From assembly GCF_002161595.1 (NCBI RefSeq), contig NZ_NFID01000003.1, positions 124,001 to 188,000 on the forward strand: a stretch of DNA of 64,000 nt. The letters run 5' to 3'. The stretch's first letter is position 1. Each line of letters begins with the position of its first letter. A program made the position numbers and the translations under genes. Origin of the DNA: Gemmiger sp. An50 (GTDB lineage Bacteria > Bacillota > Clostridia > Oscillospirales > Ruminococcaceae). The notes under the pieces are model-generated. The model did no database searches. It was not told where the DNA came from and was given only the letters and a program-made list of their open reading frames with translations. This document shows, one piece after another, positions 49,001-56,402 of the stretch.

Positions 49001-51631
49001 GTGGGCAACCCGGATCTGCAGAGCGGCGCAAACACCGATCTGTACCTGGTCGCCACCCAGTACAATGCCGAGTCCGGCAGCTTCATGAAGCAGATCGGCC
49101 GGCTGAAGGTGGGCGAGAACACCTTCACCATCCCTGCCATCGTGAGCAAGGACTTCGAGCGCGGCGGTTCCCTGTATGTGTACTACGCCGCCAGCAACAA
49201 AACCAGCAAGTACGGCGTACGCGTGGCGGGCGGTACCACCATCCCCATGCTGGATCTGTACGGCATCGAGGATGAGGCCCAGCGTCTGGCTCTGACCGAA
49301 CAGTACGTGGAAGAGCTGGAAGCCTATGTGGCCGGTCTGGAGCAGCGGCACGAGCAGGAGCATGCCGGCAGCAGCAATGCCAACGTGAACTACGCGTACA
49401 ACGAAGAGGAGTGCGTCCTGGGCGCCACCGAGCTGATGGGCGACCACATGCTGTTCTCCCTGTCCGCCCAGCAGGTGCTGGCGGGTCTGGGCAGCGGCAC
49501 CACCGCCGAGAAGGCCAAGCGCCTGAACGACTCCATGCTGGCCATGGATCAGACCATGGAGCTGTTCTACCAGCACAAGGGCCTGACCGAAAACGCTGCT
49601 GAGGCCATCAACCGTGTGCCCAGCCAGCATCTGAACATCCGTTACATGCGCATGTTTGCCGGCGCCTTCATGTATGCGGCTGGCAACCACATCGGCATCG
49701 GCTGGGGCTCTGTGCCCGGTGTGGTGCAGGGCAAGACCCTGCAGGCCGACGAGAACGGTGCTTACCTGTCCGGCGATCTGTTCGGCTGGGGCATCGGTCA
49801 CGAGATCGGCCACGACATCAACCAGTTCAGCTACGTCATCGCTGAGGTGACCAACAACTACTTCGCCCAGCTGGCGACCTATGGTACCAGCGGTGTGCGC
49901 TTCGGCTACGATGCCGTGTACGACAAGGTGACCAGCGGCACCATCGGCCGCGCCAGCGACGTGTTCCTGCAGCTGGCCATGTACTGGCAGCTGCGCCTGG
50001 CCTACGACAACTACTACCCCTACAAGACCTTTGATACCCAGCAGCAGGTCTTCGACAACCTGTTCTTTGCCCGGGTTGATACCTACTCCCGCACTCCCTC
50101 CAAGGCACCCGCGCCCAATGGCGTTGCCCTGAAGCTGGACGGCGGTTCCGAGCAGAACATCATCCGGTTGGCCAGTGCGGCCGCCCAAAAGGACCTGAGC
50201 GAGTTCTTCCTGCGCTGGGGTCTGGTGGCCAGCGATGAGACCACCCAGTATGTGAGCCAGTTTGAGCCCGAGACCCGTGCCATCTACTATGTGAACGACT
50301 CGGCCCAGAGCTACCGCATCCAGAAGCCCAGCGGCGAGAGCCTGAAGGACCAGAGCGTAATCAGTGCTGCCAACGTGACCCTGACCCAGGGCAACGGCGC
50401 CAACGGTCTGGCCCAGAACCAGGTCAGCCTGACCATCACCCCCGAGAATGCTTCCCAGAGCCTGCTGGGCTACGAGATCAACCGCATCTCCATCTCCGGC
50501 GGCAAGGAAAACAATGAGACCGTCGGCTTCGTGCTGGCGGGCGAGAACGGCGCGGCCAGCTTCACCGATACGGTGACCACCATCAACAACCGTGCCTTCA
50601 CCTACCAGATCGTTCCCGTGGACCAGTACCTGGATTACGCCCAGGCGGTTTCTCTGGATGCGATCAAGATCAGCCACGACGGCAGCCAAGACAAGAGCGC
50701 CTGGACCGTTACCACCAACATGACCTCTGAGCAGGACACCGAGGTGGACCACGACGAGCAGGACCCGGATGCCGGCTTTAACCCCGGCGCCCATGACCAT
50801 GCCACCGTGAAGTCCGCCATTGGTCTGGCCTTCGACAACAGCCTGAGCACCACCTACACCGGTGCCTCCGAGGGCAGCGACCCCATGATCGAGGTTGAGT
50901 TCGGCAAGGAGCTGGATGTGACCGGCTTCAAGTTCACCCTGATGAGCGGCGCGGGCGAGGTTCCCGCGGGTACTCTGGCGCTGCAGCTGGAGGAGAACGG
51001 CCAGTGGGTGGATGTGCCCGTGAGCGTGGAGAGCCTGCAGGCTGCCGGTTCAACCACCGTGTACGCGGTGAACGACGAAGGCTGGATCCGCACCAGCGGC
51101 GCCACCGCGCTGCGCCTGATCTTCAAGGGCGCGCAGACCGTGAGCATCACCGAGCTGGATGTGCTGGGTCCCACCGGCGACAATGTGGAGCTGTTTGAGG
51201 ACGGCATCGGCACCCTGGCGGAGGACTACATCTACGATCAGGGCCTCTACGAGCAGAGCGGTCAGACCGACGGCTTTATCCCGGCCGGTTCCGTGATCTT
51301 CGTGGGCGAGTACAAGGGCAACCCGGCCTACAACGCCGTGATCGTTTACGATCAGGATGGCAAGATCGTGGGCTACGGCGACAACGGCGAAGGAAGTGCC
51401 GAGCAGATCATCCTGGCTCCGGTTCCGGACGAGGGCGATCTGGGCAACACCTCTGACGGCCGCTGGGTCTACTGGATCAGCCCCGACGCAGTCCTGCCCG
51501 AGCAGGTGCGCGTGGAGCTCTACCGCGTGGACGACGCCCTCACCAACCAGGGCCAGCGTCTGGTCAGCGATTCTCTATGGGTGCAGGTACCCGAGAGCCT
51601 GCCCTCCATCACCATTTCCGGGGATAAGTAA
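46007..51631 (+). CDS. Secreted M60-family (enhancin-like) metalloprotease with dockerin-like, FN3 and discoidin modules
   Basis: The roughly 1874-residue product has a signal peptide (KSIIAYLLAFTMMATVASQAF, cleavage near VAAMDA). An in-frame ATG at 45992 touches the GAAAGG site, so 46007 is preferred. Order: Ser/Glu repeats (33-165), beta domain, dockerin-like pair DADGDGVLSASDADAI and DLDGSGKVELADLQLL (278-330), two FN3-like domains (about 520-710), discoidin-like domain (730-890), M60 domain with HEIGH (1265-1269) and glutamate in IAEVTNN (HExxH-x10-E), and a C-terminal discoidin-like domain (1600-1720). Gut M60 enzymes cut mucin-type O-glycoproteins. No LPxTG is seen; surface attachment may use the next gene product. 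Confidence 0.9.
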   Translation: MKSIIAYLLAFTMMATVASQAFLPAVAAMDAESSVSVVQVQPGSEEETGEPASQQPDETDPESVVTDEAASGESASNEAVTEETTSEETVSDESASSETPSEETESDESTSGEAASDESVSSEADSEEAASEETVSSEAASQEEAELLEEEEEQEAQDAVEEPVEAAPNGGVTAVISAAMALKRDVSFTMTLYRDGENVAQTSGTLTRNGEGGASQVKLSGTGLEPGSYQVVISAPGFASYSQSLEVSQNMYSELTLYTSELSGYGSAAHPGVLRVGDADGDGVLSASDADAIVNAIQSGVQGGLADLDGSGKVELADLQLLAANLTEDQAQVGDVYSTVQTRVADNVAKPEVNDKVIVTSGSLEDLVSEGGGVTLETTGEISEQNPIAVDFNFAGDDETVTADQLPKMDGMTIQAPAESEGAVTAGTVDVTYVDENGDEQTINVKIEDQKARGISLFSLFTTSATATRKADGTLEINFGKQVAVKKITLTITATQSNNLAEISKVEFLNGMENRIPEPELDIPTGLSGTGSDKAFLLTWKPAVNVTAYEVEITGPVKNGTGNVTATVRTTANQLLVDSLNGSKLVNGQDYTVRVQSLNGEWSSGYCEPITVKPVVEKKPAAPDNLEASGGYRSISLHWKDMDDTDSYTVLYRKKSDANAEYTVAAKNIAANSYKIDNLEENVEYEVTVYGTNELGDGPNAIPALAKAMSLQPAWMPSYKLINTSSGAGQLTAHIQSVTTMRGANMMVNSPLDEAGTNSGLGVVDGDQSSYYYVGDWDDGVMYGNTSNRGLRITFDGAYEFGAMALAEPENGAINSIRVWYRDQETDSLKEITGLRTNARTDENGRRHIYIDFGAKITTDQIHICTNTGWTRAMKIGELRFYGYDSIYEDIMALYADDYHTTLREDVDKSVIDALYTRLNTPDEASNELHPNYTQLKRELDTAADLLANSSSLRPVQHVKAMGANVEGYADGSLGFTGLNPWQPLGVTAAAGEEITIYVGNPDLQSGANTDLYLVATQYNAESGSFMKQIGRLKVGENTFTIPAIVSKDFERGGSLYVYYAASNKTSKYGVRVAGGTTIPMLDLYGIEDEAQRLALTEQYVEELEAYVAGLEQRHEQEHAGSSNANVNYAYNEEECVLGATELMGDHMLFSLSAQQVLAGLGSGTTAEKAKRLNDSMLAMDQTMELFYQHKGLTENAAEAINRVPSQHLNIRYMRMFAGAFMYAAGNHIGIGWGSVPGVVQGKTLQADENGAYLSGDLFGWGIGHEIGHDINQFSYVIAEVTNNYFAQLATYGTSGVRFGYDAVYDKVTSGTIGRASDVFLQLAMYWQLRLAYDNYYPYKTFDTQQQVFDNLFFARVDTYSRTPSKAPAPNGVALKLDGGSEQNIIRLASAAAQKDLSEFFLRWGLVASDETTQYVSQFEPETRAIYYVNDSAQSYRIQKPSGESLKDQSVISAANVTLTQGNGANGLAQNQVSLTITPENASQSLLGYEINRISISGGKENNETVGFVLAGENGAASFTDTVTTINNRAFTYQIVPVDQYLDYAQAVSLDAIKISHDGSQDKSAWTVTTNMTSEQDTEVDHDEQDPDAGFNPGAHDHATVKSAIGLAFDNSLSTTYTGASEGSDPMIEVEFGKELDVTGFKFTLMSGAGEVPAGTLALQLEENGQWVDVPVSVESLQAAGSTTVYAVNDEGWIRTSGATALRLIFKGAQTVSITELDVLGPTGDNVELFEDGIGTLAEDYIYDQGLYEQSGQTDGFIPAGSVIFVGEYKGNPAYNAVIVYDQDGKIVGYGDNGEGSAEQIILAPVPDEGDLGNTSDGRWVYWISPDAVLPEQVRVELYRVDDALTNQGQRLVSDSLWVQVPESLPSITISGDK

Positions 51632-51677
51632 GAATTGGCACAGCCCCGCTTCGGGGCCAAGCATAAAGGAGTAAGAC

Positions 51678-52691
51678 ATGAGCAAAAAAATCATAGGCCT
51701 GATCGGGGCTGCGGTTTTGGTCATGGCGCTGCCCCTGCAGGGGTTGGCGGCCGCGGATGCGGCCGCCAGCCTGGAGCCTGCTGCGGGAGGGGCCCAGGTG
51801 TCCCTGAAGCTGCAGGACGGTGCGGGCGAGGGCGTAAATGCCCTGCAGATGAGCTTCACGCTGAGCCCCGTGGCCGGCTCGCTGGACAAGGCCGATGTGA
51901 GCTTTGCCTTCAGCGAGGACCTGGCCGGTACCGTGAAGCGCTACCGTTACGACCAGGAAAATAACGTTCTCACCGTCTATGTGGCCGGTGCGAACGACAA
52001 GCTGTTCCAGAATGACGAAGCCGACCTGGGCACCATCCAGGTGGAGGCAGCGGAAGGGGAGTACTTGGAGCTGTCCATCACCACCGGCGTGTCCAATGGC
52101 GGCGAGCACCCCAGCGAGGAGCTGGCCACCGGCCTGACTCTGCTGCGCACCGGTTCTTCCCAGCAGGATCTGACCCTGCAGGCGGAGACGGTGGAGGTGA
52201 ACGTGGGCGAAGTATCCCCCGATCCCGAGCCCACCGAGAAGCCGGAACCCACCCAGAAGCCCCAGGCCACCGAGAAGCCCCAGGCTACGGAGAAGCCCGG
52301 CGCGACTCAGAAGCCGGAAGCCACTCAGCAGCCCTCTGGTGGCAGCAATGGCGGAAGCCAGAATGGTTCCAACCAGTCCGGCTCCACCCAGAACAGCGCC
52401 GTAGCAGGAGCCACTGCTCAGCCCGGCAACACTGCCTCCAGCAAGGCCCCTGCCGCCTCTTCTCAGAGCGTGAGCGAGGCTGCCTCCGAGGAGAGCCAGG
52501 CTCAGAGTGAGGCTGCTTCCAGCGAGGCTGAGAGCCAGGCCGCTGAGAGCGAGAGCCAGGCCCAGAGCCAGAGCAACGCTTCCCAGACTCAGAAGTCCAA
52601 GGTGGGCGTGCTGCCCATGGTGATCGGCGTGGCCGCAGTGGCAGCCGCTGCCGTGGCCGGTGTTGTGATCTGGCGCCGCGGCCGCGATTGA
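51678..52691 (+). CDS. Membrane-anchored surface protein with cohesin-like domain
   Basis: The 337-residue product has a signal peptide (KKIIGLIGAAVLVMALPLQGLA), a beta-rich domain (about 28-175: VSLKLQDGAGEGVNALQMSF, SFAFSEDL, DEADLGTIQVEA) like cohesins, a PTEKPEPTQKP repeat linker (about 178-222), Gly/Asn and Ser/Ala/Glu-rich low-complexity parts, and a C-terminal helix with a basic end (VLPMVIGVAAVAAAAVAGVVIWRRGRD, shown only in part as VIWRRGRD). It lies 46 bases after the dockerin-bearing protease gene, so it is the candidate cell-surface anchor for it. Cohesin identity is by pattern only. Confidence 0.78.
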   Translation: MSKKIIGLIGAAVLVMALPLQGLAAADAAASLEPAAGGAQVSLKLQDGAGEGVNALQMSFTLSPVAGSLDKADVSFAFSEDLAGTVKRYRYDQENNVLTVYVAGANDKLFQNDEADLGTIQVEAAEGEYLELSITTGVSNGGEHPSEELATGLTLLRTGSSQQDLTLQAETVEVNVGEVSPDPEPTEKPEPTQKPQATEKPQATEKPGATQKPEATQQPSGGSNGGSQNGSNQSGSTQNSAVAGATAQPGNTASSKAPAASSQSVSEAASEESQAQSEAASSEAESQAAESESQAQSQSNASQTQKSKVGVLPMVIGVAAVAAAAVAGVVIWRRGRD

Positions 52692-52740
52692 TTTCTTTCC
52701 TTACGTTTCCTTCTCAATTTTCTCCATAAAGCAAGCAGCA

Positions 52741-52774
52741 AAAGCCGCCCGGAACTTTATCCGGGCGGCTTTTG
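52741..52774 (+). terminator. Terminator after the surface protein gene
   Basis: AAAAGCCGCCCGGA (52741-52754) pairs with TCCGGGCGGCTTTT (about 52761-52774). Confidence 0.85.
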
Positions 52775-52873
52775 CGTGCCGGGGAAGGGCAAAAGAGGGG
52801 AACGCGCCCCTACCCAAACGGCGGCTTTTCCGCTATAATAAACAGGAACCTCAAGCGAAAGGAACAGATCTTC

Positions 52874-53860
52874 ATGGAACTACAGATCTTTAAGGCCATT
52901 GTGCACGTGCTGGATTCCAGCGGCGGCGCGCCGGTATTTTCCGACCGGCTGCTGGAGCTGGACGGCGACACCGCCGATTATCTGGCGGCTCATCTGGAAA
53001 AGGCCTATTACAACGATGCGGTGAAAAATTGCAGCTTTCTGCCGGAATCCACCTTCCCGTCCCTGCTGCTGGACAACCAGGACTTCGTACAGTGCTCCAA
53101 GCAGGTGGCGGACGAGTTTTTCCAGGTGATGCGCACCAGTCCGGCCATTCCCAACGCGGACCTGATCGTGGTCTACTGCTCCATCAACGGCCACGAGAGC
53201 ATCGCCATTCTGAAAATGAACTATAAGGCGGCCTACGCCCATTATTACCAGCAGGTGGAGGGCCAGCATTACAACGCACTCATCAAGCAGCGCACCCTGC
53301 TGCCTGCCGCCGGTTCCAAGCCGGACGAATCGGTGATCGTGGATATGACCGACGGCTCCATCAAGCTGGTGGAGAAAAAATACGAGATGGACGGGGTGAA
53401 GATCTTCTATCTGTCCGAGCGAATTCTGCGCAGCACCCAGGCCCAGCCCGAGCGGGCCAAGCTGCAAACGGTGCAGACTGCCGCCGCTCAGGCGGTGCGC
53501 CAGAGCTATGAGGACAACCAGAAAAGCGACAGCGAGATCGCGGCCATTCTCTGCGAGGAAGCGGTGGCCGGTGACGGCAGCCTGGAGGTGCAGCGGGTGA
53601 AGGAGCGGCTGGAGGAGCAGTTCCCGCTGGCGGTGGAATCCTTCACCCAGGAGCTGGAGGAAGCAAACCTGCCCCTGGAGGAAACTGTGTCGGTTCCGCC
53701 TGCCCGCATCAAGCGGATGGAATACCAGTCCATCAAGACCGAGAGTGGTATTGAAATGAAAATCCCCACCAGCCTGTTGCGGGGTGACAACGACTATGTG
53801 GAGTTCGTCAACGAGCCGGACGGCACCATCTCACTGCTGGTCAAGGGCATCGTGCTGTAA
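52874..53860 (+). CDS. Nucleoid-associated protein (37-kDa YejK/NdpA family)
   Basis: The 328-residue product matches the nucleoid-associated protein family in length and features: MELQIFKAIVHVLDSSG start, LILDRLLELD-like FSDRLLELDGD segment, SLLLKMNYKAAY-like IAILKMNYKAAYAH and late DDYVEF-like DNDYVEFVNEPDGT. Family members bind DNA on the nucleoid; the role in Firmicutes is not defined. A TATAAT box lies at 52834-52839. It is convergent with the thymidine kinase gene. Confidence 0.85.
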   Translation: MELQIFKAIVHVLDSSGGAPVFSDRLLELDGDTADYLAAHLEKAYYNDAVKNCSFLPESTFPSLLLDNQDFVQCSKQVADEFFQVMRTSPAIPNADLIVVYCSINGHESIAILKMNYKAAYAHYYQQVEGQHYNALIKQRTLLPAAGSKPDESVIVDMTDGSIKLVEKKYEMDGVKIFYLSERILRSTQAQPERAKLQTVQTAAAQAVRQSYEDNQKSDSEIAAILCEEAVAGDGSLEVQRVKERLEEQFPLAVESFTQELEEANLPLEETVSVPPARIKRMEYQSIKTESGIEMKIPTSLLRGDNDYVEFVNEPDGTISLLVKGIVL

Positions 53861-53874
53861 ATTGCGGTAAAAAG

Positions 53875-53913
53875 AAAAACTCCCGAAAGCCATACCAGTT
53901 TTCGGGAGTTTTT
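53875..53913. terminator. Bidirectional terminator
   Basis: AAAAACTCCCGAAA (53875-53888) pairs with TTTCGGGAGTTTTT (53900-53913), serving the nucleoid protein gene and tdk, which converge here. Confidence 0.85.
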
Positions 53914-53923
53914 GTTTATGAGA

Positions 53924-54538
53924 TCAAACAGTGATGCGGGGATGGCGGCGGTAAAAGTCATCCCGCGCCTTGAAATAGCACTGGGCACACAGGCTTACGT
54001 ATTCCACGTCGCCGCCCTGGTCGATGACCACCTGGTCACCCTCGAACACGAATTCGCCGTTCACCTTGCGGCCGTTGCAGGTGGCCTTGCGGCCGCAGAA
54101 GCAGATGGTCTTCATCTCTTCCACGGCATGGGCCAGCTCCAGCAGACGGGTGGAACCGGGGAAGCCCTTCAGGGAAAAATCCGTGCGCAGGCCATAGGCG
54201 ATCACCGGGATGTTCAGCTCCACAGTGATGCGCAGCAGCTGCTCCACCTGTTCCGGGGTGAAGAACTGGCTCTCGTCGGTCAGGATGCAGGCCGGGGCGG
54301 GGGCACGGGTCAGCAGATCCCGCACCAGGTCCAGGATGTCCAGCTTGGGGGTCACGGCGATATCCACCAGACGGGTCACGCCCAGGCGGCTGACCAGCTT
54401 GTCGCCGCCCTTGGTGTCCACGCTGGGCTTCATCACCAGTACCCGCATGCCTCTTTCCTCGTAATTATAGGCCACCTGCATCAGCGCAGTGCTTTTGCCG
54501 CTGTTCATGGCGCCGTAGCGAAAATACAATTTTGCCAT
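53924..54538 (-). CDS. tdk: Thymidine kinase
   Basis: The 204-residue product starts MAKLYFRYGAMNSGKST with the P-loop at residues 9-17. DESQF is the Walker B-type motif, and the zinc-lasso cysteines appear in FCGRKA and CAQCYFKAR. It phosphorylates thymidine with ATP in the salvage pathway. The ATG at 54538 fits the family N-terminus. Confidence 0.96.
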   Translation of the reverse strand: MAKLYFRYGAMNSGKSTALMQVAYNYEERGMRVLVMKPSVDTKGGDKLVSRLGVTRLVDIAVTPKLDILDLVRDLLTRAPAPACILTDESQFFTPEQVEQLLRITVELNIPVIAYGLRTDFSLKGFPGSTRLLELAHAVEEMKTICFCGRKATCNGRKVNGEFVFEGDQVVIDQGGDVEYVSLCAQCYFKARDDFYRRHPRITV

Positions 54539-54599
54539 AGTGTTGCACAAACCTCTTCATACAGCGAAGGAGCGAAAGTCCGCCCGTCCGCCAAAAGTC

Positions 54600-54629
54600 A
54601 GCCCGGCTGCGCATTCACGCAGCCGGGCT
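54600..54629. terminator. Hairpin between rex and tdk
   Basis: AGCCCGGCTGCG (54600-54611) pairs with CGCAGCCGGGCT (54618-54629). The T tract on the minus strand is weak. Confidence 0.6.
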
Positions 54630-54645
54630 GCTGTCAGTAATGGAT

Positions 54646-55284
54646 TCAGTCGTTCCGCAGCCGGTAGCCCAGGCTCATCAGGCTGTCGCCCAGGTGAGCG
54701 TTCTCCACCGTCACGTTGGGATAGGGAATGGAAAGATCGTAGTGGCTGAAGTTCCAGAAGCCCCGGATGCCCAGCTCCACCAGCCGGCCGGAAATCTCCT
54801 TCGCGCCCTCACGGGGCAGACAGAGCACCGCCACCTGGGGATTGTGGGCCGCGCAGAAGGACTCCAGCTCATCGATGTGGTGGATGGGGATGCCGTCCAG
54901 ATCCTGCCCCACCAGATCCTGCTGCACGTCGAATACAGCCAGCAGGTGGTAGCCGTTGGTGTCGGTGGTCAGAAAGCGGGAGACCGCCCGGCCCAGACGG
55001 CCCGCGCCGATCAGGATGGTGGGCAGCTTTTCGCCCTCGCCGAACAGCAGGCGGCCGATCTCATGCAGCAGTACCTCCACATTATAGCCGATTCCCTGCT
55101 GGCCGAAACCGCCGAAGCAATTGAAATCCTGACGCACCTGACTGGCAGTGGTGCCCATCATGCGGGCCAGCTCACTGGAGGATACCTTCACCACACCGTT
55201 TTTCTGCATCTGGCTGATATAGCGGTAATATTTGGGCAGCCGCTTGATTACCGGCAGAGAGACCTTTCCCTGAGAATGGTTCAT
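54646..55284 (-). CDS. rex: Redox-sensing transcriptional repressor Rex
   Basis: The 212-residue product has the Rex winged helix (VSLPVIKRLPKYYRYI, SSSELARMMGTTASQVRQDFNCFGGFGQQGIGYNV) and a Rossmann NAD(H) domain with GAGRLGRAV. It senses the NADH/NAD ratio and usually controls fermentation and hydrogenase genes; the hydABC operon in this window is a plausible target, but no clear Rex box was found there. Confidence 0.96.
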   Translation of the reverse strand: MNHSQGKVSLPVIKRLPKYYRYISQMQKNGVVKVSSSELARMMGTTASQVRQDFNCFGGFGQQGIGYNVEVLLHEIGRLLFGEGEKLPTILIGAGRLGRAVSRFLTTDTNGYHLLAVFDVQQDLVGQDLDGIPIHHIDELESFCAAHNPQVAVLCLPREGAKEISGRLVELGIRGFWNFSHYDLSIPYPNVTVENAHLGDSLMSLGYRLRND

Positions 55285-55519
55285 GTTATCATCACCGTCT
55301 TTTGATTTGATTTAAAGCAGCGGGCGGCCCCTGGCCTGACCCGTGCCGAAGGGGGCAAAAGGCGCGACTGGGCCCTTTGCGGAAATATCCATACTTTATA
55401 ATACTGGATTCAAAAAGCCTTGTCAAACCAATTGGAGCGCTGGGAGGCGTTTGTACGGGCATAAAGACAAAAAATTCGCGCAAACTGATAGAAAAAATAC
55501 AAAAGGAGTGAACCGGCCA

Positions 55520-56269
55520 ATGCCGAACAACGATACTCAGCAGCCCACCGACGCCCAGGTGGAGCAGGAAAAGCTGGAACAGGATTTTATGATGGACACC
55601 GGCTCGGTGATCCGCACCAAGGGCCGCCATGCCATCCATTGCCTCACGGTGATCGGCCTGATCGAGGGCCACGTGAGCGCCGGGCAGGAGCAGAAGGTGA
55701 CCCGCTACGAGCATGTGATCCCTCAGCTGGTGGCCATTGAGGAGGACCCGGAGATCGAGGGCCTGCTGGTGATTTTAAACACGGTGGGCGGCGATGTGGA
55801 GGCAGGCCTGGCCCTGGCCGAGCTGATCAGTGGAGTGACCAAGCCCAGTGCGGCGCTGGTGCTGGGCGGCGGACATTCCATCGGCATCCCGCTGGCGGTC
55901 AGTGCCAAGCGAAGCTTTATCGTGCCCACCGCCACCATGACCATCCACCCGGTGCGCCATTCCGGGCTGGTGCTGGGCGTGCCCCAGACCATGCGTTACT
56001 TCGAGCAGATGCAGGAGCGCATCACCGGTTTTGTGCAGAGCCATTCCCACATCAGCGAGGAACGCTTCCTGGAGCTGATGATGCACACCGGCGAACTGGT
56101 GATGGACGTGGGCACCGTGCTGGGCGGCGAGCAGGCGGTGGAGGAGGGTCTGATCGACGAGCTGGGCGGTCTGGGCGACGCGCTGAGCTATCTGTACCGC
56201 CAGATCGAACAAAACCGAACCGGCGCGAAGAAAGGCGCAAGTCAGGGCAGGGGAGAAACTGTCCAATAA
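55520..56269 (+). CDS. ClpP-like serine protease (TepA/YmfB type)
   Basis: The 249-residue product starts MPNNDTQQ after AAAAGGAG; the first about 50 residues are polar. The ClpP fold shows [17 protein letters not shown], the nucleophile region [15 protein letters not shown] and the histidine region ATMTIHPVR. It resembles the ClpP-like TepA/YmfB proteins encoded just ahead of ftsK/spoIIIE in Firmicutes, as here. Confidence 0.9.
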   Translation: MPNNDTQQPTDAQVEQEKLEQDFMMDTGSVIRTKGRHAIHCLTVIGLIEGHVSAGQEQKVTRYEHVIPQLVAIEEDPEIEGLLVILNTVGGDVEAGLALAELISGVTKPSAALVLGGGHSIGIPLAVSAKRSFIVPTATMTIHPVRHSGLVLGVPQTMRYFEQMQERITGFVQSHSHISEERFLELMMHTGELVMDVGTVLGGEQAVEEGLIDELGGLGDALSYLYRQIEQNRTGAKKGASQGRGETVQ

Positions 56270-56295
56270 ATTGGGTTTTAAAACCTATGGTTTTA

Positions 56296-56304
56296 TGTTA
56301 CAAT
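56296..56304 (+). promoter_or_regulatory. Candidate extended -10 for ftsK
   Basis: TGTTACAAT lies 98 bases before the ftsK start; a weak TTTTAA sits 17 bases upstream of its TACAAT. Confidence 0.45.
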
Positions 56305-56402
56305 AAATAAGTTCCGAAAAAATTCCCGCGCCAGGCGCGCGGCGCCCCCGGTTTGAAAAGGGACCGGGGGCCGGAAATACATAGACGAGGGAAAGAAAGC
56401 GT

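Noticed and set aside
45968-50800. Very long open frame on the minus strand opposite the M60 protease gene
   Set aside because: It mirrors codon bias of the real gene; the product is low in complexity pattern, has no domain and no ribosome site.
52200-52330. PTEKP/PTQKP coding repeats as a possible CRISPR-like or mobile repeat
   Set aside because: The repeats are in frame within the surface protein linker and are protein low-complexity sequence.
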